64,000 bases of DNA from Bolinopsis microptera (Eukaryota > Ctenophora > Tentaculata > Lobata > Bolinopsidae), in NCBI RefSeq assembly GCF_026151205.1, contig NC_087077.1, positions 15,226,983 to 15,290,982 of the forward strand. The letters run 5' to 3'. Under the pieces are notes generated by a model. The model searched no databases. It was given only the letters and a program-made list of their open reading frames with translations, and was not told the origin of the DNA. Every line of letters begins with the position of its first letter. Within the stretch, counting starts at the first letter, position 1. A program made the translations under genes and the position numbers. Shown here one piece after another: positions 62,021-64,000 of the stretch.

Positions 62021-63663
62021 TTAGGGGTCGTTAAAGCTAACTAAGATATACCGTGTACCTTGAGTAATTGGCTTTCCTTCATGATAATGGGTTAATCTTC
62101 CGGGATGCATCAGAGTCCAACCAATCTGAGGAACAATTGCAAATTACTAATTGGATAATTAACTAATAAGGCTAGTTTTGGCTCACCCTTGAATACCTTG
62201 AATACCTTGAATCTTGATGCATAAAACATGACCCTTGAAGCCTTGAGAGTGTTTCTAAAAATTCCAACAATTTGTGACTCAGTCAATACACTGCAAATTA
62301 AAATCACTAGTTATTACACTTACATCAACATCTCTGACGAGACAGTTCTGTCTGATAAAATAGCTGCCACCACCCTGAAATACGAGATATGTTAGAGAGT
62401 GCTGAAATATTAAAGTTGGTATGTTAGAGAGTGCTGAAATAATAAAGTTGGTATGTTTGCTTACTTAGTTAAATATGTTACCGTTTCACACCAACGTAAC
62501 TTCCACTCCATTAACAAGTAGTTAACCATTAGTACAATTACTAAAATATCTGATCACACCTACACAACTATTATATTACTGGAACTTTGTTGGTTTCATA
62601 CGATAGTGTATCTCAGCAACGAGTGATAACATACAATAGTGGCACTCATAACCTGTAAACTGTAAATTACTTACAAATCTTTAACCGCTACGACACCTTT
62701 CACAGTTTATAACCGTGACAAGGACAATTGGAAAAAATAACCAGAATATAACAAATCCGAAACACACACCTGATAATCAATACCCTGTCTGTTGAGAGCA
62801 GTGTTGGTGGTAAAGGTGGAGTAAACACACACCTGATAATCAATACCCTGTCTGTTGAGAGCAGTGTTGGTGGTAAAAGTAAACACACACCTGATAATCA
62901 ATACCCTGTCTGTTGAGAGCAGTGTTGGTGGTAAAAGTAAACACACACCTGATAATCAATACCCTGTCTGTTGAGAGCAGTGTTGGTGGTAAAAGTAAAC
63001 ACACACCTGATAATCAATACCCTGTCTGTTGAGAGCAGTGTTGGTGGTAAAAGTAAACACACACCTGATAATCAATACCCTGTCTGTTGAGAGCAGTGTT
63101 GGTGGTAAAAGTGGAGTGGTCATGGTGGGGACGCAGCTCTCTCTGGCCTTCTTCGTGGTACTTAACCACAAAACTTAGCAGTGCGTTACCGTGGAAGGAG
63201 TAACCTTCAAATACTAGACGCTGAATGGGAGCTACATAGTCTCGCAGCAGTTTCATCCACTCTTGCTGAAATATTAGTTTTATCTACCGCTCGATTGAGA
63301 AGTTCAGACTTAAATGATGGGGGCGAGGCAGAGTGATCATGTTATTGTAAGCATGATAATTACAATAACACCTTTTAAACCTTTGTAACCGGTTAAAAAG
63401 CCGACAACTGGATGCTAACAGGTGTTGTGTCCAAATTCCCAAAGTGAAATATTTACAAAAAGATAATTTAATGATTAATGAGCGACTTCATTAACCAATT
63501 AAATAAGCCCCAACCTGGAAGTTTATTTGAGTAAAATGAACGTCGACAGTAGGAACATTCTCGTACCCTCCCTGCAGTCTCTTATCATCAGTTTTACCAG
63601 ATCCAGCAAATATGTCTCCAGGCATGCTCTCAAGTTCGTGGATTATGTGCCAGGAGAACTTGG
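62021..63663 (-). CDS. PLOD: Procollagen-lysine 2-oxoglutarate dioxygenase (PLOD) C-terminal part, four exons, 5' end outside window
   Basis: Lysyl hydroxylase of the secretory pathway that modifies collagen lysines. Minus-strand exons: 63515-63663, 63065-63265, 62324-62374, 62021-62125 (stop TAA at 62021-62023), all GT-AG with agreeing phases. Diagnostic sequence in order: '[19 protein letters not shown]', '[11 protein letters not shown]', HxD iron ligands in '[17 protein letters not shown]', 'GIDYQ' joined to '[11 protein letters not shown]', '[16 protein letters not shown]' (distal His), '[11 protein letters not shown]' (2OG-binding Arg) and the family-typical end 'NDP'. All catalytic residues are present. 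The glycosyltransferase-like N-terminal half lies beyond 64000 if present. Intron 62375-63064 holds six copies of the exon end and donor. Confidence 0.92.
62375..62765 (-). other. PLOD intron, part not covered by tandem repeats
   Basis: Contains a 26-30 bp local duplication ('tgttagagagtgctgaaat', near 62390 and 62421). No gene. Confidence 0.5.
62766..63110 (-). repeat. Six tandem copies (58-bp period) of the PLOD exon end plus splice donor
   Basis: CTGATAATCAATACCCTGTC starts at 62770, 62833, 62891, 62949, 63007 and 63065. The transcript meets the 63065 copy first, and that is the real exon end. The other five lie in the intron and each carries the same CAG|GTGTGTG donor. The outermost period is 63 because of a GTGGA insertion. 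Confidence 0.95.
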
Positions 63664-64000
63664 CTGAAAGAGGGAATTGTGAGAGGTTGTACAATGTACA
63701 ATGTACAATGTACAATGTACAATGTACATCACAGCTAGAGGGCATTTTAGAAAACTTACTTGGTGAGTAATTTCATGTTTAAAATTCTCAATATGTTGGA
63801 ATGTATTGAAAGTACATTGCTACTTGTAGTCAAAACAAAACACGCATTTTGTTTTGACAGCAGCAGTGCTGCAGCACACCTAATTACAAATTGCTTGACC
63901 ACCGGCACACAGGTACAGCTCACTTATTGGCTTGGGGCTGTCACGTGACCAATCCTTATACAGTGTATTTGGATTTGTCACGTGACCAATACACCCGAGA
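63664..64000 (-). other. PLOD intron, upstream end of window
   Basis: Holds a (GTACAAT)n short tandem array at about 63688-63727 and no recognisable exon. Two TCACGTGACCAAT copies lie at 63942 and 63979. Confidence 0.5.

Noticed and set aside
62707-63256. CRISPR-like array (58-bp regular repeats)
   Set aside because: There are no distinct spacers; the whole 58 bp repeats, it includes a known exon end and donor, and the genome is eukaryotic.

Overview
This window is AT-rich, intron-containing nuclear DNA from an invertebrate animal. It carries spliced metazoan genes for a synaptogyrin, a SAXO-type axonemal microtubule protein and a procollagen-lysyl hydroxylase. It also has a heavy load of CR1/L2-like LINEs, an RTE-like LINE, Copia, Penelope, hAT, pogo/Jerky, Helitron and MITE sequences. 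The sequence does not fix the phylum; a cnidarian or another non-vertebrate with a similar repeat profile would fit. All product calls rest on reading motifs and splice signals by eye; no database search was run.

Layout: 1.7-14.6 kb is a stack of nested transposons on the minus strand. An old reverse-transcriptase-like relic was split by a Copia element (5269-14573, 133-bp LTRs, 5-bp TSD) and by a CR1-like LINE with a PHD-finger ORF1 (1893-5117). The Copia was in turn split by an apparently full-length LINE (7097-12630), whose ORF1 fuses a coiled coil, an AlkB-like 2OG-Fe(II) dioxygenase and an SGNH-type esterase. 14.8-21.6 kb holds a poly-G MITE, a degraded pogo-like MITE, a 1538-bp DNA element with mirror-arranged 16-bp subterminal repeats, and a 5'-truncated LINE. 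21.9-28.0 kb is a five-exon synaptogyrin gene (plus strand, about 210 aa). 28.0-31.3 kb is intergenic with a LINE relic and a small MITE.

31.3-59.3 kb is one 20-exon gene (plus strand, 888 aa) for a SAXO-like protein. Exons 5-9 have been recently duplicated in tandem as exons 10-14. Intron 2 contains an 11-bp satellite interrupted by a deleted hAT element. Intron 16 (15.3 kb) contains four intact single-ORF genes for apolipoprotein-L-like proteins, in the same orientation as the host gene, plus Penelope and pogo/Jerky relics. 62.0-63.7 kb holds the last four exons of a minus-strand PLOD gene, including its whole catalytic core as far as visible.

Two themes stand out. First, the LINE with an AlkB-esterase ORF1 shares a 50-bp 5' terminus with the PHD-ORF1 LINE, although their ORF1 proteins are unrelated. 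Second, short tandem duplications sit on exon boundaries: a duplicated donor in synaptogyrin, five copies of an acceptor and a duplicated start-codon segment in SAXO, and six copies of a donor in PLOD.
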